A stretch of 64,000 nt of DNA. It comes from Membranipora membranacea. Lineage: Eukaryota; Bryozoa; Gymnolaemata; Cheilostomatida; Membraniporidae. Positions 60,615 through 64,000 of this stretch are shown here, piece after piece. The notes under the pieces were generated by a model, which saw nothing but the letters and a program-made list of their open reading frames with translations, was not told the DNA's origin and searched no databases. The position numbers were made by a program, and so were the translations under genes. The stretch is taken from positions 25,580,162 through 25,644,161 of the forward strand of contig OU612067.1 in the NCBI GenBank assembly GCA_914767715.1, in the 5' to 3' direction. Within the stretch, counting starts at the first letter, position 1. Each line of letters begins with the position of its first letter.

Positions 60615-61050
60615 TGGCTGGTTCACATTGTTCCGGATGACAATGGGATGCCGTCCCAGATGCTTATCCCAGATGGTCCCAGTCTTATGTTCACATTATA
60701 AAATTCATCCCAGACAAGCAGTTAGGTTTTTGTCTGGGATGGTGCTGGGATGATGTTCACATTGTTTAAGATCGTCCCAGATAGTCCCAGATCGACCCAG
60801 ATCATCCAAATGTCTGGCTCACATAGCACCCAGATGCAGAAGGAGTTTGGGTCCGTCTGGGACAGCACCGGGAAAGTTTGACGCTTACGAACTTTCCAGA
60901 TACTGTCCCAGACGGACCCAGACAGTCTGGGATTGTGTCATTTTCATGTTCACATTGCCTGGGATGGCTATCTGGGATGGTCGTCTGGGACAATGTTCAC
61001 CAGCCATTATGGCTGGTGCACATTGTCCTAGACGACCATCCCAGATATGG
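60615..61050. mobile_element. MITE-like palindromic element, longest copy
   Basis: It starts TGGCTGGTTCACATTGTTCC and is built from inverted copies of TTCACATTGTCCCAGA. It contains two strong foldbacks: 60849-60919 (arms of about 32 nt around a seven-base loop) and 60970-61046 (77-nt near-perfect palindrome centred on CAGCCATTATGGCTG). No open frame of a transposase is present. Confidence 0.75.
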
Positions 61051-61649
61051 ACCAGTAATGGACCTGTGAGTTGACTTCATTGTTATAGTTTGTGGATTTT
61101 GTTTTGAGCTTTCCAGCGCACAAGTAATTGTACAACTGACTGATTTCAACAAAATGGTCTCAATGTTATAAAATACTTTTTCAGCAAAAGAACTTTATTG
61201 TGCCTATAGCCTTTTCTGTACCAATCAGAGAAGAACTGCGAGATCATATTAATGTAATTGAATAACTTACTGACCAATGGGCAGAACATAAATTAGAGCA
61301 TTGGGACATTTTTTCACACGCCATTTTGCTACTACACATTATTCAAAAGTCGTACAGCATTCTTGGAGCCCTATGTCTTGCTGAAGAGATATTTGGTAAA
61401 CGCTGATAAGGTTATTAGCAAAATCCCTCTTTAAAATGAAGCTTACGCCATGTGTGTACACTGCATGGCCTGCCCATGTATGTTAAAGTTTGTTGTACTA
61501 ATAATTTTCAAGCAATTATCAATAACCACCAAACAATGTAAAGAAAATTAAACTCCTTTTGGGGTTTGAGGCTACAATTTTTTTCCAAGACAGTTTCATG
61601 ATCTTCAAGCTTTATCAAACTTTGGAATTGTTTCCTCTTGTAATAGTCG

Positions 61650-63080
61650 GGGATCCCAGGGTCAAAATCCATGTTGAAAGTGTAAAAGCTGAGTTTCATA
61701 GATTATTTAGTATAAGTGTTATATTTTTGTATTCCACCCTCAGAACAGGAATCACAAGGGGGATTTATGGAATTTCACTCATATTAATCAGGGGGGACAA
61801 CTTTTTTCATAATCAACTTTTCAGAAGATATATTTAACTTGTGATAAAAGTTTTCAATATTTAGAGCTAATACTCTGTATATAGTTTCCTGATACCATTA
61901 GCTTTGCATAGGAATTAAAAATCATTTACCCAGATTGTTGATGTACTGCCAATAGCGCAACGTCATGAGAGTACATTAATTTTTTGTGTTTGTCATCTTG
62001 AAAGTGAAGTGAATGAATTTAATCCGAGTATGCCCCTTTATGAATGGAGTGAATTGACATAACGCTATACAATCATGATCGTATTGTGTGTAATTGTTGC
62101 AAATTGTTGTGGATTGATCAAAGAAGTTTTCTGTATTGTCTTTGTACATAACCTAGTTAGAGCCAGCCGCTTGATGGATCCTGACGTACCAATATTAACT
62201 TTAAATGATAAGTCAGCGGCCAGACAGACAAAGTCCTCTATGCCGTAACAAATTACCTGTTTATTCACCCTACACAAGAAAATGTTATATAAAACTTTAA
62301 TCTTAGAGTTCAGCAATTGGCATGATCTCACTCCACGCCAATTAGGAGTGGAGGTTTCCCACATAGAATTATGTTGTTATCGGACCATTATGATTTTATC
62401 AGTCATTTACATATGATTTGTACCTTTTGATTGTGTGTCCATGTAGACCTGGTGTTGTGACCGCTGCCTATATAAATGAGAACTTTGATATTCATTGGGA
62501 GTCGGTTAGTTGAGTTTTACACTTATAGTTGAGTTTTGACGTATACAATTTTAACTGAGTTTTAACTTTGACTTTTAATAGACATAAAATAAAGTATTTT
62601 AGAGAGTTTTCAATAACTAGACTTGTTTATTGTACATGTTGAGTTAATGGTAAATTTGGATATCTATTGAGTGGGTGGTAATTATGATACAAACAGACAG
62701 TGAATAATTGATAATTATCCCTTATCTCTATAAGGGGCTGCTCTGGTAGCGTCTACAAAAGAAGTCGTCATGGACGGTCACCTTAGTACCACCATGAGGT
62801 GAAACCAACACAAATTCTAAGTGTTTAGTTGTTTTAAAAAAGCTCTACATTAACAGAAATCCAAGCTTGAGACATTCTGAACGATATCATATAATTCTAA
62901 CTCATTATTCAAACACAATTAACCTGTTTTTTACTATATATCATTATTTATGATTCGTTTTCTATTCGTAACAGATGATTCTCAACTGCGCATTTACGAT
63001 GTGTTATGCCTCATAAACCAATTCAGACAAAAATGTGCGATCAAGCTATACTTTCATCAATTTTAATCACTGAAATCAAG
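61650..63080 (+). repeat. Inverted-repeat arm (another copy), split by a solo LTR
   Basis: Matches 45530-46345 in the same orientation. The match stops at 62100 and resumes at 62816, with the LTR between. It keeps the segment near 61850-61910 that is missing in the 45.7-kb copy. Confidence 0.75.
62105..62810 (+). mobile_element. Solo LTR of a retrotransposon
   Basis: 706 bp beginning TGTTG and ending CAACA, flanked by the 5-bp target duplication CAAAT (62100-62104 and 62811-62815). It interrupts an inverted-repeat arm that is continuous at 46065. A TATA box (CTATATAAATG, about 62468) and an AATAAA (about 62588) lie in the order expected for U3-R-U5 on the plus strand. No internal coding region is present, so it is a recombined solo LTR. 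Superfamily is not assigned. Confidence 0.85.
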
Positions 63081-63089
63081 ACAATAAGT

Positions 63090-64000
63090 ATTTTAGTGTG
63101 GTGTTGTTACAGTGGTGCTGAGTGTGGCCAATGATGCTTTGTAAAAGTCAAGAGTTGCCATCTCATGTGGTCGATCTCAAAGTCAAATCTTCCAACAAGC
63201 TTGGGAGGGTTTGAGGGTCTGATTTTTGATAGTTTCCTGGGGGAGATCCCCCTTACCCTCTGGCGGGAAGGCGCTGAACCAGGTCCCTCCCGCACCCATC
63301 CCGCCTGGCCCTACCACTTCAAAACCCATGGACACAGCCCTGATGTCATCTGCAAATAAGCGGACTATGCGTTTAGTGTTTTCAGGTAAGTCATTGATGT
63401 AATACTGGAACAGAGTAGATTCTATGACTGATCCTAGGGGTACTACTGATATCACATCGGCCATTGATGATTCATCACTATCACCCAACGCTCTCTGCTT
63501 TCTTCCAGACAAGAAGTCTTCTATGAATAAGACAACTTGGAACATTGAACTAGCTTGTCAACCAGAAACCAGCAATCAGAGTTACCTGAATCTGAAAAAG
63601 AATTTACCAGGGGTTGCTTGCCCCCAGGGAAGGTTGTTGAGGGCTGGAGACCTGGCCGCCATTCTTTTGAGAACTCGGGTACTAATACCATCTTGTACGG
63701 GTGCCTATTTGACTTTCAGGGATATTAGGTGTTTCTGTACGCCCTAAGGGGCAATGATGTTTTCAGGCATCTTGGAGGCGAGTGTGAGGTATTGCTATGG
63801 GATGGGGTCTGAAGGATGTGAGAATACTGACGTGAATTGTTTATTTTGAACTTCTGCCTTGCCTGCCAGTCAAATGTGCCAAAAATCTGTTGAGCTATTC
63901 CTCTTGACTGTTATCCTCATCAGTAAACATTCTGTGGACATACTCCGGATGTTGTTTCCTCATCATTTTGACCACTTGCCCGCAGGTGATACAATTAACC
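63090..64000 (-). mobile_element. LINE reverse transcriptase relic (copy 2), cut by the window edge
   Basis: Minus-strand frame 63545-63183 has the same reverse transcriptase core as 48209-47919, including VPLGSVIESTLF and LFADDIRAVS. It lacks the 585-base block present at 47297-47885 and joins the inverted-repeat arm directly near 63085. It continues beyond 64000. Confidence 0.75.

Overview
This is eukaryotic, AT-rich nuclear DNA, almost certainly from an invertebrate animal. Genes are split by GT-AG introns, have TATA boxes and AATAAA signals, and sit among LINE, LTR, MITE-like and tRNA-derived repeats. One gene is a clear animal-type TENT4 (PAPD5/PAPD7) non-canonical poly(A) polymerase. 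The mix of a CocE/NonD-type hydrolase, Roco GTPase and caspase domain would suit a sponge or another early-branching animal, but the sequence alone does not fix the phylum. All genes recognised lie on the minus strand.

Region 1 (1-18.4 kb): a tandem array of three CocE/NonD-type serine hydrolase genes (X-Pro dipeptidyl-peptidase S15-like alpha/beta hydrolases). Copy C (10701-14416) is complete, with six coding exons and 661 residues. Copy A (1-1479) runs off the left edge. Copy B (6062-9140) is a decayed pseudogene with a fused exon, several deletions and a dead splice donor. Copies A and C share duplicated upstream DNA, including matching TATA boxes and 5'UTR splice sites. LINE fragments lie at 5.4 kb and 16.3-17.2 kb.

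Region 2 (18.4-38.5 kb): a TENT4 gene of eleven coding exons (21082-36172). They join in one frame to 795 codons plus a stop and carry the complete nucleotidyltransferase aspartate triad. The introns hold nothing recognisable beyond short repeats.

Region 3 (38.5-60.3 kb): the most interesting locus. Four exons give a single protein with leucine-rich repeats, a Roc GTPase, a COR domain and a C-terminal caspase-like protease domain, ending at 38571. Upstream are further LRR cassette exons, each exactly 141 bp with the same splice phase. Some are intact (43.1, 53.1, 59.1 kb) and others are broken (43.9, 54.2, 55.6/56.5, 60.1 kb). The architecture of sensor repeats, a GTPase switch and a protease resembles an NLR- or apoptosome-like signalling protein. 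The 5' end of the gene was not found.

Region 4 (44-64 kb): nested and segmentally duplicated repeats lying among and beyond the LRR cassettes. They include LINE endonuclease and reverse transcriptase fragments, (CCTAA)n telomere-like arrays, a MITE-like palindromic family, a long inverted repeat, tRNA-like elements and a solo LTR with target-site duplications. One 779-bp insertion can be placed inside an LRR exon to the base.
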